A stretch of 64,000 nucleotides of DNA from Lycium barbarum (Eukaryota; Streptophyta; Magnoliopsida; Solanales; Solanaceae). The notes beneath the pieces were generated by a model. It was not told where the DNA came from. It saw nothing but the letters and a program-made list of their open reading frames with translations, and searched no databases. The position numbers and the translations under genes are program-made. Positions 24,917-37,373 of this stretch are shown piece after piece. How positions within the stretch are numbered: the first letter of the stretch is position 1; every line of letters begins with the position of its first letter. Where the stretch lies: assembly GCF_019175385.1 (NCBI RefSeq), contig NC_083338.1, positions 87,689,777-87,753,776 of the forward strand, read 5' to 3'.

Positions 24917-24936
24917 AACATTCGTCCTCGAATGTT
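24917..24936 (-). other. Pre-polypurine-tract stem-loop, R1
   Basis: AACATTCG, loop TCCT, CGAATGTT: perfect 8-bp arms two bases from the polypurine tract. Confidence 0.65.
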
Positions 24937-25104
24937 AAAGTCTTCGGGAATTCTATAAAAATTTCACCAGAGTCTCCCCTAAAATATGACACTACCATCT
25001 TGTCACAACAGCCCATAATATCGATGCCTCACGGGGCCACAACATAATAGCAATAAAATTTGTCCACACATGACCAAAAAGCATAAAAGGAAAACATACA
25101 TACC

Positions 25105-26491
25105 TTATAATCTTGACGTCTCATCTTGGACTTCTTCCAAGGGCTGAAATAACTGTGGGTACCTGGATCGTATACTTTCTTCCGCTTCCCTTGTTATTTC
25201 CTCTCGTTTGTTGCTTCTCCATAGAACCTTAATTGAGGCCACTTCTTTGTTTCTAAGCCTCCGTAGTTGCCTATCCATTATGGCAATGGGTATCTCTTCA
25301 TAAGATAACTTTTCTGTCACATGTACATCACTTATTGGCACAATCTTTGTAGGATCTCCTACACATTTCCGAAGCATCGAGACATGGAAAACTGGATGGA
25401 CCGACTCAAAATCCGAAGGTAGATCTAATTCATAGGCTACCTTGCCCACTTTTCGTACAATCTCATAAGGCCCAATGTATCGGGGACTAAGCTTCCCCCT
25501 TTTGCCAAATCTCATTACACCCTTCATAGGCGACACTTTCAAGAATACCCAATTTTTCACTTTGAACTCCAAGTCTCTTCGATGATTGTCCGCATAGGAC
25601 TTTTGACGACTTTGGGCTGCTAACAACCGATCTTGTATGAGTTTAACTTTCTCTATAGCTTGCTGGACCAAGTCTGCCCTATCAATTTAGTCTCTCCTGT
25701 TTCAAACCACCCAATTGGGGATCTACACTTTCGCCCATATAAAGCTTCATACGGTGCCATTTGAATGCTGGAATGGTATAATTGTTATTGTAAGCAAATT
25801 CAATGAGGGGCAAATGATCATCCCAATTTCCTCCAAAATCTAGCATACATGATCGCAATATATCTTCCAGAGTCTGAATGGTACGTTCAGCTTATCCATC
25901 GGTCTGTGGATGAAATGCCGTGCTAAGGCTCACTTGGGTCCCTAAAACCTCTTGGAAGGACTTCCAAAAATTAGCTGTAAACGGAGTCCCTCTATCGGAG
26001 ATAATGGATGCCGGAACACCATGGAGTGTCACTATCTCTTTAAGGTAAAGCTTTGCATAATCTTCTGCCACATAGGTCGTTCTGACCGGTAAGAAATGAG
26101 CTGACTTAGTAAGTCTATCCAGAATCACCCATATGGAATCATACTTACGTCGAGAACGGGGTAAGCCTGAAATGAAGTCGATGTTAATCACTTCCCACTT
26201 CCAAGTTGGAATTTCTATAGCTTGCAACAATCCACCTGGCTTTTGGTGCTCAATTTTCACTTGCTGACAATTAGGACATTGAGCTACGAATTCCGCTATA
26301 TCTTTCTTCATTCCATTCCACCAATATATAGACTTAAGATCATGATACATTATCGTCGCTCCGGGGTGAACAGAATAACGGGAACAGTGAGCTTCCATCA
26401 ATAGCTGGTGGCGTAAATCTGCCACATCGGGAACACATAATCTGCCTCTACATCGGAGAACTCCGTCTCCTGAAATATCAAATGAGGAATC
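25105..26491 (-). pseudogene. pol: Integrase and chromodomain-like tail of R1, broken
   Basis: Integrase inserts the element's DNA into the genome. The zinc-binding HHCC part (ending CPNCQQVK), then the catalytic core with INIDF (first Asp), SDRGTPF (second Asp) and the TDG...ERTIQ region (Glu follows) are readable from about 26450 to 25800. A TAA at 25892-25894 replaces the Gln codon after TDG; element B has CAA/CAG there. One-base shifts near 25795 and 25675 put the last third in another frame (25671-25105). That part holds the GPYEIV...VAYEL segment and a C-terminal LSYEEIPI..LDRQ..LRNKEV..VLW..EEIT..EAEE segment typical of Tekay/Del chromoviruses. It is not functional as it stands. Confidence 0.88.
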
Positions 26492-28777
26492 CTATTTTTG
26501 AGGGAGTATATCTCTGTACTGCATTAGCATGGAATATTCATATTGTCTCTCCTTCACTTCTGCTACTAGCGACGAGACTGCAGAATTCTGAATAGTAGCT
26601 CCTCGGCTACCTGAGTCCACTACTCGGACTCCTAGGCTAGCTAACTGCTGGAGCTCATGGGCCATTTCTCTCTTCTCTGGTCGTACATCACATAGACTTC
26701 CCATCGATCTATGGCTAAGAGCATCAGCCACAACATTTGCCTTTCCAGGGTGATATAAGATATCAACGTCGTAATCTTTTAGCAATTCTAACTGTCGTCG
26801 CTGTCGCAAATTCAACTCTTTCTGCTTGAAGATGTACTGAAGACTATTATGATCTGTGTAAATATCCACATGGACACCATATAAATAATGTCTCCATATC
26901 TTTAACGCATGAACCACTGTGGCCAATTCTAGATCATGGGTCGGATAATTCTGCTCATGTTTCCGCAATTGCCTTGAAGCATACGCAATCACTTTACCAT
27001 GTTGCATCAATACACAGCGTAACCCAACACCAGAAGCATCGCAATAAACAACATATCCTTCCAATCCCTCTGGAAGTGTCAAGACTGGGGCGGAAGTCAA
27101 CCTACTTTTCAACTCTTGGAAGCTACGTTCACAAGCATCTATCCATTGAAACTTTGCCGATTTATGGGTCAACCTTGTGAGTGGTGCAGAAATAGAAGAA
27201 AAACCTTCAACGAATCTCCTGTAATACCCTGCTAAGCCCAGAAAGCTACGAACCTCCGTAGGAGTTGTGGGCCTTGGCCAAGTCTTCACGGCCTTAATCT
27301 TTTGACTATCCACTCGAATGCCATCGGCTGCAACAATATGCCCCAGAAATGCCACTGAGTTCAACCAAAAATTTGCAAACAACTCTCGAGTTCGAAGAAC
27401 TCCAAGGACAGTACGCAAATGATCCGCATGTTCTGCCTCGGATCTAGAATACACCAAGATATCGTCGATAAATACGATCACAAATAAATCCAGGAATGGC
27501 CTGAACACATTATTCATCAAATCCATAAATACCGCCGGCGCGTTCGTTAGCCCAAATGACATTACTCGGAACTCAAAATGACCATATCTTGTTATGAAGG
27601 CTGTCTTAGGGATATCTTTCTCCCTAACTCTCACTTGATGATACCCGGACCTTAAATCAATCTTTGAAAACCATTTGGCACCTTGCAATTGGTCAAATAA
27701 ATCATCAATCCTCGAAAGAGGACATTTATTCTTAATCGTTACTTTATTCAATTCCCGGTAATCAATGCACATTCTCAAGGAGCTGTCTTTCTTACGGACG
27801 AACAATACGGGTGCTCTCCACGGGGATGAACTAGGCCTAATGAAGCCTTTCTCAAACAAGTCTTTCAATTGCTCCTTCAACTCTTTCAATTCTGCGGGAG
27901 CCATTCTATAGGGAGGAATAGATATCGGCTTAGTGCCCGGCAATACATCAATAGCAAAATCAATCTCTCGTTCGGGAGGAAGGCTTGGAAGCTCTTCCGG
28001 GAACACATCCGGAAATTCATTCACTACGGGAACTGACCGAAGAGTCGGCGACTCAGCTTCTACATCTTGAACCCGAACTAGATGATAGATGCAACCTTTC
28101 GTGATCATTTTCATTGCCTTTAGATAGGAAATAAACCTACCCTTCGGCGACGCCGTATTCCCTTTCCACTCTAGGACTGGTTCTCCCAGAAATTGGAAGC
28201 GAACCATTTTCATTCTACAGTCAACATTGGCATAGCAAGAAGCCAACCAATCCATGCCCATAAGGACATCGAAGTCTACCATCTTTAGCTCATGCAAGTC
28301 AACTATAGTACGGCGGTCACAAATCAAAACTATGCAATTCCTATATACTCGACTAGCTATTACCGATTCACCAACGGGTGTAGACACCTCAAAAGGGTTG
28401 ATCGACTCTGGTTCGACCCTAAATCGACCCGCAATATATGGAGTAACATATGACAATGTGGATACCGGATCAATCAAAGCATATACATCATGAGATAATA
28501 CCGATAATATACCTGTAACCACGTCAGGAGATGACTCAAGATGTTGGCGTCCAGCCAAAGCATAAACACGGTGCTGAGGACCGCTAGAACTAGGAGCTCT
28601 CCCTCTGCCTCTACCATGGCCGACTGGCGTATGTGAACCTGGCCCCATAGGGCGTACAGATGCTGAAGATCCGGCTACCGACCCTGATGGCTGGGCCCTA
28701 CCTCCACCATGTACTGAGGGGCAATCACGCATGATATGACCTAGTCGACCACATGAATAGCAAACATCTGAACCCAA
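26492..28777 (-). pseudogene. gag-pol: Gag knuckle, protease, reverse transcriptase and RNase H of R1
   Basis: An open stretch of 761 codons. In order: a CCHC knuckle ([14 protein letters not shown]), an RG-rich linker, and a protease with [10 protein letters not shown] where the active site D-S/T-G is expected. Reverse transcriptase follows, with [29 protein letters not shown] and FIDDILVYS (about 27461-27475). RNase H has YCDASG, HDLELA and IYTDH. It ends with a TAG at 26492-26494 just before the integrase zinc region, so gag-pol is cut there. B keeps the same gene order in one frame. The changed protease triad suggests impaired processing, although related copies share D-P-G. Confidence 0.92.
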
Positions 28778-28951
28778 TCGGCATCGACCCCAATGCGACT
28801 TGCCTAACCCGAATCATCCCTAAACTGAGATCCCGAATAACTCGGACTCGGCCTTGAATGAGCAGATCTATCAAACGTCATGCCTGAAAACCGTGGAGGT
28901 GCACTGGTCATAGAATAGCCTGAATGTCTGGGGAACTGCTGCCTGTGCCCA
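28778..28951 (-). pseudogene. gag: R1 gag, C-terminal part after S1
   Basis: Continues the gag frame on the far side of S1. The RG/S-rich linker and part of the first Cys/His box ([12 protein letters not shown]) are present. A short deletion removes the leading CX2C, so this box is incomplete. It runs into the open frame at 28777. Confidence 0.75.
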
Positions 28952-29267
28952 TGTTACACCTCGGAAAATTTTCCGTTGGTACGCAAGTAAACGAACTAGT
29001 GAGGAATGGCATTTGATGACCCTAGTTGATACTTTAAAGATGTTAGAGATGAGGGAAGAGGATTGCCAAGAGAAGGCAAAATATTTGATAAGTATAGGAA
29101 GGGAATTACGAGCAACGAGTTAGAAAGGACTTAATGATGTTTTGGAGAAGAGTTATAATGTCCCTTAGATCGATAATGAAGTGTTGAGCAAGTGTTAAGA
29201 AGGTTCCATAAGGATCGGAGGTCAAACAAAGTGATGAGAATAAGTTCAGTGGACTGATGGGTTATAC

Positions 29268-29545
29268 GGCTCATTATACAGACCGTATAATGTTTTACGG
29301 ACCGTATAACGGACCGTAAAACCATCACAGAGAAGGTTTCTCGCTGGTGATGTTTTACGGTCAGTTATACGGACCGTCAAACCATTTTACGGACCGTATA
29401 ATGGATCGTAAAATCATTTTACGGACCGTATAATGGATCGTAAAATGGTCACAGCGAGGGGTGCAGGACAGGCTCATTTGACGGTCAATTTTACGGATCG
29501 TATAATGGTTATACGGACCATAAAACGTACCGTATAATGGATCCG
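29268..29545 (+). promoter_or_regulatory. Palindrome cluster in S1 with TATA-like box downstream
   Basis: Dense repeats of TTTTACGGACCGTATAATGG and variants, at least three exact TACGGACCGTA dyads, followed by a TATA-like TTAAATAAGG near 29574-29583. Probably the U3 promoter/enhancer region (inference). Confidence 0.65.
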
Positions 29546-31055
29546 ACAGATCAGTGGTGATTCATTAAATAAGGGACCAAGTTCATGAAATCATTTCAAC
29601 ATTTCATTCCTCTCTCCAAAACATCTCTCTACATTTATTATACAAGTTTTCAAGGATTATAAGCCATCAATAACATCAAATAAGTGAATCAAGAGTAAGA
29701 ACCCATCAAAGATCATCTAAAGTCAAGAAATCCAAATGGAGGGAAACTAGGGTTTTGCTCAAAGTGGAGTATTATCAACTAAGGCTTGTTCCTACAACAT
29801 CTAAGGTAAGATTCATGATATTCATATGTTGTTAAGATATTGGAGAGTTGAAATGCATGGATTGTAGAAAATATGGTAAAATGGGTCATGAATGATGAAT
29901 AGTAACATTTTGTAAAATGGTTTGAATTGAGTTATGAGCCTTGATGTAATGTGATGCAAATGTGTTATAAATGATGTTGAGAACGCTAGATGAGTGATGC
30001 ACATGAATGGATATAGTCGTAGGTTCTAGCCATGGACATGGACTAATGAAAGTAAATTGAGAATATGGGTAATGTGCATGATTAAAAGCTATTGTTATGA
30101 TATTAGGAATGTATTGTTGACGTTTGGGAGTTGAATTACGATGTGAAGGAATAGTTGTCCGATTTTCCCTAGCTTTAGCCATGTGTGCTAATTATCAATG
30201 CTAATGATAGTATGACCTTAATGAAGGTAGAAACGTGAGCATCAAAGGAATACGTGCAAGTGTAGACTAGTCCGACGGGAAGGTATGTAAGGCTAACCCT
30301 TCTTTCATAAGGCATGGTTCTTTGGCCAAATTCCTAAATTCTCTATATGGCTATGTTGTCTCCAAATGATTGATATTCCGAGCTCGTAAGCTCATGATCC
30401 TTGATATGTACTACGATTGTACTACGCACCTCATATGACGAGTAAGCCTATGATATAGACGTAACGATGATGATGATGATGATAGTAATGATGATGATAT
30501 AATAGTGATGCTAAAGGTGCCTACGGGCTATTATACTTATATGTGCCTATGAAGGGCTATAATGAAACCCCGAGCTTATACGCCGGGTAGAATATATGTA
30601 TATGAATATGTATAAAGTATGTATACGATTACGAAACGCGCGCACACCTCTGCAGATGGTACGGATAACCCTGAAGCCTTGGTAGGGCCAGGTATGAGTA
30701 TCCTTGAGCCTTGGTTGGCCAAGTATGTATGAAACACCGATCCTATGAGGTCGGGTATGCTATGTAAATGCTATGTATATGAAATGACTATGTATATAAA
30801 ATGAATATGAATGTGATAAGATTATGTAAATGAATACGAATAAGGACATGTATACGAATACGAGCACAAGTATGGTACGAGTACTATTATGGAACACGGA
30901 TGAGGATGTATGTATACAAATACGTATGAGAAATGGAAAGTTCCTATGAAAGGAAAGTAAGTGTCATGATGATGATATTATTTTCTCCCCCTCCTATGCT
31001 ATTTCGTATGTTGTTCATTATGCTTATATATCGATGTTGATCATGCTTTACATAC

Positions 31056-31113
31056 TCAGTACTTTCTTCATACTGACGTCCTTTTGTTTGTGGACGCTGA
31101 GTCATGCCCGCAG
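31056..31113 (+). other. LTR triple stem-loop module, copy in S1
   Basis: HP1 TCAGTAC/ATACTGA, HP2 CGTCC/GGACG, HP3 CTGAG/CGCAG; two arms carry single mismatches. Confidence 0.6.
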
Positions 31114-31234
31114 GTGCACAGGGAGATAGACTCGATCCATAGCTGCTTATTAAGAGATTACATAGCAGAGCTCCACTGCCTTCGGAGCCATAGCTTCTGG
31201 GTACTCATTCTTTTGTGTACATATTTATGGGCAT

Positions 31235-31253
31235 AGCGTGGTCCTGTCCCGCT
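31235..31253 (+). other. LTR stem-loop HP4 in S1
   Basis: AGCG/CGCT outer stem where F has GACG/CGTC: two paired exchanges. Confidence 0.5.
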
Positions 31254-31570
31254 CATGTGTTATGTCATACTCTCTTTAGAGGATTGTAGTCACGTGTCTA
31301 TGGTTAGATATGTCCGGCCTTGTTGGCCTATATTTTGTATATCATTTTGTTAGCCTTGTCGGCTCATGTACATTGATGTGGCATAGACGCCTATGATGAT
31401 TAAAGATGTTGTCGTCCAATGGGACTAGTTGACGAATGAATGAAAATGTATGTCTAATTATGTGGCTCACCTAAATGTAAGCATAACAGTAAGCTAAGGG
31501 GGGGGGGGGGGGGGTGCCCGGGTGGGCTAGCACCAGGTGCTCGTCGCGGCCCCCTAGTCGGGTCGTGACA

Positions 31571-32489
31571 GCCCACCTTTAAATTCGCTCGTCGGACCCG
31601 AAGATCTAGCCCTCTTGCCATGTCCCCTATCTTGCTCGCGTTCATTTCTCTGCTGTTGCAAGCTTTCCTCTAAGTTCTGAGCATGGGCCTGAATGCGCGC
31701 AATATCCATACCGTCCTGAAGGGACGCAGTGAAGCATCTATCCATCAAGTGTGGCCCAAGGCCCTTCACAAATCGGTTTACCCGGTTACCCATATCCGCT
31801 ACCATGGCTGAAGCATACCTAGCCAAGGAGTTAAAGCGGAGACTATACTCTAGGGCACTCATACTACCTTGCCTCAAGTTCAAAAATTTATCGGCCCTTG
31901 CTTGCCGAACTTCTGGAGGCATATAGTGTCGGAGAAAAGCATCAACAAACTCTTGCCATACCGGGGGAGGTGCATTGGCTCCCCGTATAGCCATCCAAAC
32001 TGTATACCATTGGATCGAGATATCTCTCGATCTATACGACGCTAGCTCCACTGACTCGGTGTCTGAAGCACGTATCAATCGAAGCGTCCTCAACATACCA
32101 TCGATAAAATCCTGAGGGTCCTCCTCCAGCTTTAATCCAAAGAATTCCGGAGGGTTCAAAGTAATAAAATCACGGGCCCTTGCACTAACAGCCCTATCAC
32201 CTTGCCCTGAACTTTGCCTCTGAGTCTGGGCCGCAACCAATTGAGTCAGCAAATTAATGGCCTCTTTCACATCTTGGCCCGAAGCATCCGGTGGAGGAGT
32301 TGGAGGGGCCGGAGCTGGGGCTGAGGCTCCCTCACGCTCCTCTAATATAGGTACTGATCGGGAGGACTGAGATTAAGCCACACTCTGGGACTCACCTTCC
32401 TCTACTACCGGTGGCGGTGCTCTTTCAGCCCGCTTTTCTGCCACCGTCTTGCCCTTTTGGGCTGCGATAGCCTTTCTCTTTTTAGGCAT
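31571..32489 (-). pseudogene. gag: R1 gag, N-terminal part
   Basis: Starts at the ATG 32489-32487 (protein MPKKRKAIAAQKGK...), matching the other gags here. A TAA at 32373-32375 interrupts the proline-rich linker, probably from CAA/CAG. The Retrotrans_gag core follows from about 32215 to 31690 (RDFITLNPPEFFG ... QAHAQNLEE). Solo LTR S1 cuts the frame at 31571. Confidence 0.88.
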
Positions 32490-32681
32490 CTCTGAAATAC
32501 ACAACACGCGATTAAGGAATAAGAATTTCCTATATCATAGCTCTATCGCACGATTCTTATGAAGAAATAAGGTCATTTATTCCTAAAATGTCCGCAGCTT
32601 CTTGCTTATAAGTGTGGCGCGTAACACACCCATAACCAAGAATCTACTAGACACGGCTCGTAGACACACCCTAGGACTGAA

Positions 32682-32695
32682 CTGCTCTGATACCA
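32682..32695 (-). other. R1 primer-binding site
   Basis: TGGTATCAGAGCAG in element sense, four bases from the 5' LTR end at 32700. Confidence 0.88.
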
Positions 32696-33001
32696 CTTTT
32701 GTCGCGACCCGTCCAGAGGGCCTCGACGAGCACCCGGTGCTAGTCCACCCGGGCACCCTTGGCTTACACATATACTTACATCTAGGTGAGCCACATAGTA
32801 AAACATACATTTCTTTTCATCAATCGCGCTAGTCCCATTGGACGACAACATTAAATCATCATTGGCATTTATGCCACATCAATGTACGTGAGTCGACAAG
32901 GCTATCAAAATGATATACAAAATATAGGCCGACAAGGCCAGACACATCTAACCATATACACATGACTACGAGCCTCTAAGAAGAGTATGACATAACACAT
33001 G

Positions 33002-33020
33002 AGCGAGACAGGACCCCGCT
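33002..33020 (-). other. LTR stem-loop HP4 in R1 5' LTR
   Basis: AGCG/CGCT arms as in S1, with a GGGTCCTGTCT centre. Confidence 0.45.
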
Positions 33021-33141
33021 ATGCCCATAATTATATACACAAAAGAATAAGTACCCAAAAGCTACGGCTCCGAATGAAATGGAACTCTGCTATGAAATCT
33101 TTGAGAAAGCAGCTATGGACCAAGTCTGTCTCCCTGTGTAC

Positions 33142-33199
33142 CTGCAGGCATGACGCAGCGTCCACAAACAAAAGGACGTCAGTACGAAGAATGTACTGA
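33142..33199 (-). other. LTR triple stem-loop module, copy in R1 5' LTR
   Basis: HP1 TCAGTAC/GTACTGA, HP2 CGTCC/GGACG, HP3 CTGCG/TGCAG (G-U closing pair). Confidence 0.65.
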
Positions 33200-34774
33200 G
33201 TATGTAAAGCATGATCGATAGTAATATAGAAGCATAAATAGCCACACAAGAAATAGCATAGAATGGGAGATGGCAGTATCATCGTCATATGCACTTACTT
33301 ACCTTCAATAAGAACTTTCCATTTCTAGTACGTATTGGGGTACATACATCACTATCCGTATTCCATAATAGTACCAGTACCATATTTGTGCTCGTATTCG
33401 TATACATGCCCTTATTCACATTCATATGCATAGTCGTATCATATTCATATTCACGTCATATACATAATCATATCATACACGTAGCATTTACATAGCATAC
33501 CCGACCACGTAGGATCGATGTTTCATACATACTTAGCCAACCAAGGCTCAAGGTTATTCGTACCTGGCCCTACCAAGGCTTCAGGGTTACATCTACCTGG
33601 CCCTACCAAGGCGTCAGGGTTATTCGTACCATCTGCAGAGGTGTGCGCGTGTTTCATAATCGTATACATACTTATTTACGTATCATGCCCGGCCTCATAA
33701 GCTCGGGGCTCTATAATAGTCACTCATAGATACATATACATAATAGCTCATAAGCTTCATTATTATCAACGTCATTATCATCATCTTCATCATTATCGTC
33801 ATCGATATCATTATCACTATCATCGTCATTCGTCACATCCATATTTATAGGCTTACTCGTTATATGAGGACATTAGTGCAATCGTAGCGTATCAAGAATC
33901 GTGAGCTTGCTATCTCGGAAGATCAAATCAATTGAAGGATATCATACTCTTGCAGAAGATTTAGATGTTTGACAAAGAACCATGCCTTATGAAAGAAGGG
34001 TTAGCTTTACATACCTTTCCGTTGCACTATTCTATACTTGCGCGTTCTCTTCCAATGCTAGCGTTTCTACCTTCATTGAAGTCATACTATCATTAGAGTC
34101 GATAGCTAGCATATATGACTAAAGCTAGAGAAAATCGGACAGCATCTCCTCCATAACGTATCTCAACTCCCAAACGTCAATAATAAATTCACGATGCCAT
34201 AACAATAGCCATTACTCATTCACATTATCCATATTTCTAGACTTACATTCAATTCATCCATAACCATGGCCATAACACACACGACGTCCATTTACATACA
34301 TTGTTCATCTCATGTCCCCAACATCATTTATATCGTATTTACATCACAATACATCGAGACCCATAGCTCAATTCATACTATTTCTCAGAATGACACTATT
34401 CCATGTTCATGACTCATTTTTCTATACTCTTCTACAATCCAAGTATTTCAAATGTTAACTACCTTAAACAACATAGAAATATCATGAATCTTACCTTAAA
34501 TGTTGTAGGAACAAGCTTTAGTTGATAATACTCCACTTTGAGCAAAACCCTAGTTTATCTCCATTTGGATTTCTTGACCTTGGATGATCTTGATGGTTTT
34601 CTTACACTTGATTCCCTTGATTTATGATTGTTGATCACCAAATATCCTTTAATTCTTGTGGAATATATGTAGAGAGATGTTCTAGAGAGAAGGGGTGTGA
34701 TGTAGAAGTGAAATGAAATAAGCCTCTGTCCCCTTATTTAATGACTTAAAAATCTGATTTGAAGTGCACAGTGG

Positions 34775-35042
34775 TCGTAAACTTGGTTTACGGTCCGTAT
34801 TCCAGTTTACGGACCATCCTTCGTGGTCGTATTTAATCATAACAGAACCAAAAACTCAGGCTGAAACATGGTGATTTACGATCATGGTTTACGGGCCGTA
34901 AACCACTTTACGGTCCGTATTTCAGGTCATATTTAACCATTTGATCAGTTGGCAGAAAGTTGGAGTTTTGGAAGCCAAAATACGACATGGCAGTTTACGG
35001 ACCGTATACCACTTTACGGTCCGTATTCCACTTTACGACCAA
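34775..35042 (-). promoter_or_regulatory. Palindrome cluster in R1 5' LTR
   Basis: Same dyads as 24424-24690. Confidence 0.6.
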
Positions 35043-35264
35043 CTGGCCAGAATGCAAACCTGCAACTTTTCACATTTCCAAAACCTATAATTATTAATTA
35101 TGGAGCATGACCTATCTCTTATTGCAATTTCCTTCAGAATCTTACTTAGGGTCGTGAAATGTTATTTCTTACTCATGAAAACATCGGATACTCGTACTCC
35201 TCGCGGGTCCCTTCAGTTGGACAAAAATGGAGGATTTTTCCGAGGTGTAACAGTTCCGCAGCCT

Positions 35265-35345
35265 TGCATCTGCAGATGCAGGTCGACGGAGCAAGTAGAC
35301 CGACCGTCGACACGTCGACAGGCCATTGACCCACTCGTCAAACCG
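35265..35345 (+). promoter_or_regulatory. GTCGAC palindrome cluster in B1, right part
   Basis: Repeated GTCGAC/CGTCGAC inverted repeats end about 30 bp before the TATA-like TATAACTATA at 35373. The cluster's left part, with more GTCGAC copies, is at 22288-22341 on the other side of R1. Confidence 0.55.
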
Positions 35346-36659
35346 GACCGCTGTAGCCTTTTTAATTCCAAGTATAACTATAGGAGCCATGAACTTATAT
35401 CTCATTTTTTTCTCTTCCAAATCAGTGAAAACCCTAATATTTTCACTCCCAATATTTTCTATCATAATAGTGGAGATTTGGTAAGATCCGAGCCCCGTAA
35501 AACCCGAGCTTGTGAAGTAGAAGGTTGCTTCTAGGGTTTCTTCAAGGTTGTGAAGCTTAGGAAGTTGGAGTTGAAGTTATTCTTGGAATCTTATACCCCT
35601 CAGGGTATGTAAATGATTTCTACCTTTGTATTTGAGTTAATTATCAAGAGTTTTAGTGATTTTGAGTTAAGGGAGGGTGCTCATGGAAGTGGTAAGTTGA
35701 TAAACGGTAAGATAGTGATTTGGGATATTTTAAGAGATGATTGGAAATGAATTTAAGTATGTTTTGATATAAGAGTGTTTTCTTTGTTATTTTGGTTGAT
35801 GTTGGACCAATGGTGAAGTTGAAGAGTTGTTGAGCTTACAAGGAAAAATATTGTTTATAATTCGTTAAGCTCTATATGTATCTAAAGATGGTTAGTGAGC
35901 GAAGTAAATAGTCTAATTGAGGCCTACGTTATCTTGATTGTAGACTTACGAGTTCAAGAGGTAGAAGTTGGACGATTGGATATACTCCAAGGTATGGTAA
36001 GGCTATCCTTTCTTTATTTTGGCATGATCCTTATGATATGAGCCAGCAGACGAGTAAGCAAGTTTCCATATTACTCTACTCTTAGAAGCATTAGGAGTAC
36101 TTCAGTCTTTGATGTCTATGTACCCCGTTTATGATGATCCCTTCTGTTCATGGGTCTAGCTTTATGTATACAGTTTACTCATGCATTACATTCATTCATA
36201 TATATGTATATTGACCCGTGACCAGAAGGCGTTATATACGTAAGTATTATATGTATGTGGGGTATTAGAAAAGAGCTAGGTGTGTTATACGCATTATCAG
36301 CTGGTGCACAGTAATGATAATATTTATGATATTGATTATGGCCGTAAAGGAACCAATATGATATGATGAGATGCCATAGAGGCTTGACAGGCGTTATACA
36401 CGCACACATATATCAGGCGTTATACACGCACACATATATCAGGCGTTATACATACATATATATGCAGATGTATGACCATCATTGATTGGCATGAGCATGC
36501 ATATTATGCGCCCGCAGTAGCATTATCAGCTATATAGATTCATGCAGACACATATAGATACTAGTTCATACAAGCACACGCAGATAGTCATTTTAGCTTA
36601 TGAGTTCAGATCTTATTCATGATTGTTATTTATATATGTTGTTCTTACGCCTTACATAC

Positions 36660-36717
36660 TTAGTACATTATCCGTACTGACTCCTCGTTGCTCGAGGGGC
36701 TGCGTTCGTGCCCGCAG
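36660..36717 (+). other. LTR triple stem-loop module, copy in B1
   Basis: HP1 TTAGTAC/GTACTGA (G-U pair), HP2 CCTCG/CGAGG, HP3 CTGCG/CGCAG. Confidence 0.65.
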
Positions 36718-36847
36718 GTACAGGTAGACAGACAGGTGGTCCAGCTTAGTAGGACCTTTATCCAGCAGTGATCAGTGCACTCCATTTGATCCGAATTTGC
36801 AGTCTATTTTTGTATGCCATTCTTTTGAGATGTATATAGATGGGTAT

Positions 36848-36866
36848 GACGGGGCCCTGTCCCATC
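36848..36866 (+). other. LTR stem-loop HP4 in B1
   Basis: GACGGG, loop GCCCTGT, CCCATC: one mismatch in the stem. Confidence 0.5.
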
Positions 36867-37176
36867 CTTTCTACAGCTTTTATTCCAGTAGAGGTCTGTA
36901 GAGAGTTGCATGTACTAGTCAGATGATGTACCCTTGTCAGCTTCTATTCTTTTGTGTACAGTATATGTAGCAGCCTAGCTGGCTTGCACTGTTCTTCAGC
37001 ATGTTGTTTATATATGCAGATTGTTCAGAGTTCATGATGTCACCTAATTATGGGATCAGTTAAAGTCATTTTATGGGCCCTTGATGTTTAGTAAGATTCA
37101 GATATGAGTATAGGGGTGTTTGGTCGCTAGGGGTCTAATGCTCATCACTACTCATCGACTTGGGTCGTGACAGAAG

Positions 37177-37190
37177 TGGTATCGGAGCAG
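37177..37190 (+). other. Element B primer-binding site
   Basis: TGGTATCGGAGCAG, one base off the initiator tRNA-Met complement (A to G), four bases after the B1 end. Confidence 0.8.
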
Positions 37191-37373
37191 TTCCGTCCTA
37201 GGGTTGTCTATAGACCGTGTCTAGTAGAGTCTTGTTTATAGGCGTATTGTGCACCACACTTATAAACAGGAGGCTACATGACATTTAGGATGATGTCATT
37301 ATTTCTCTCTTAGGTTGTGCGATAGAGCCATGTGTTTAGCGTTTGCTTTTGATAAATTGTTCTGATTTCAGCG

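Larger units (their letters stand above)
28952..31570 (+). mobile_element. Solo LTR S1 inside R1 gag
   Basis: 2619 bp, TGTTACACCTC to GGGTCGTGACA, with a perfect 5-bp duplication GCCCA (28947-28951 and 31571-31575). It belongs to the same superfamily as the R1 LTR but lies in the opposite orientation. A (GAT)n stretch lies at 30466-30500 and a run of about 16 G near 31499-31515. It postdates R1. Confidence 0.92.
22347..35252 (-). mobile_element. Element R1: complete Ty3/gypsy (Tekay/Del-like) retrotransposon
   Basis: A 12.9 kb element with LTRs 22347-24901 and 32700-35252 and a perfect target duplication GTTCC (22342-22346 and 35253-35257). The primer-binding site and polypurine tract place it on the minus strand. 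Gag, protease, reverse transcriptase, RNase H, integrase and chromodomain-like tail are all recognisable, but stops, frameshifts and solo LTR S1 inside gag break them. Without S1 it is about 10.3 kb. The LTR pair is nearly identical, so insertion was fairly recent, yet S1 later entered and recombined. Confidence 0.93.
32700..35252 (-). repeat. R1 5' LTR
   Basis: 2553 bp partner of 22347-24901, with few substitutions between them. It starts TGTCGCGACCC (one change from TGTCACG) and ends GAGGTGTAACA. Its palindrome cluster is at 34775-35042. Open frames such as 35100-35534 cross the LTR boundary and are not genes. Confidence 0.9.
22069..37172 (+). mobile_element. LTR B1 (5' LTR of element B), split by R1
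   Basis: Own pieces are 22069-22346 and 35258-37172, about 2.19 kb. It starts TGCTACGCCTCT and ends GGGTCGTGACA. The R1 insertion made the 5-bp duplication GTTCC. Because B' sequence precedes it and B follows it, this LTR serves both, which suggests a tandem or recombined B array. The presumed TATA box is TATAACTATA (35373-35382), one change from TATAAATATA in B2. A short repeat of GCGTTATACACGCACACATA lies at 36388-36460. Confidence 0.85.

Noticed and set aside
26222..28493. Plus-strand frames across R1 pol
   Set aside because: Shadow frames opposite the real minus-strand reverse transcriptase and integrase.
35100..35534. 144-codon frame
   Set aside because: Crosses the R1 LTR end into LTR B1; chance join of two repeats.
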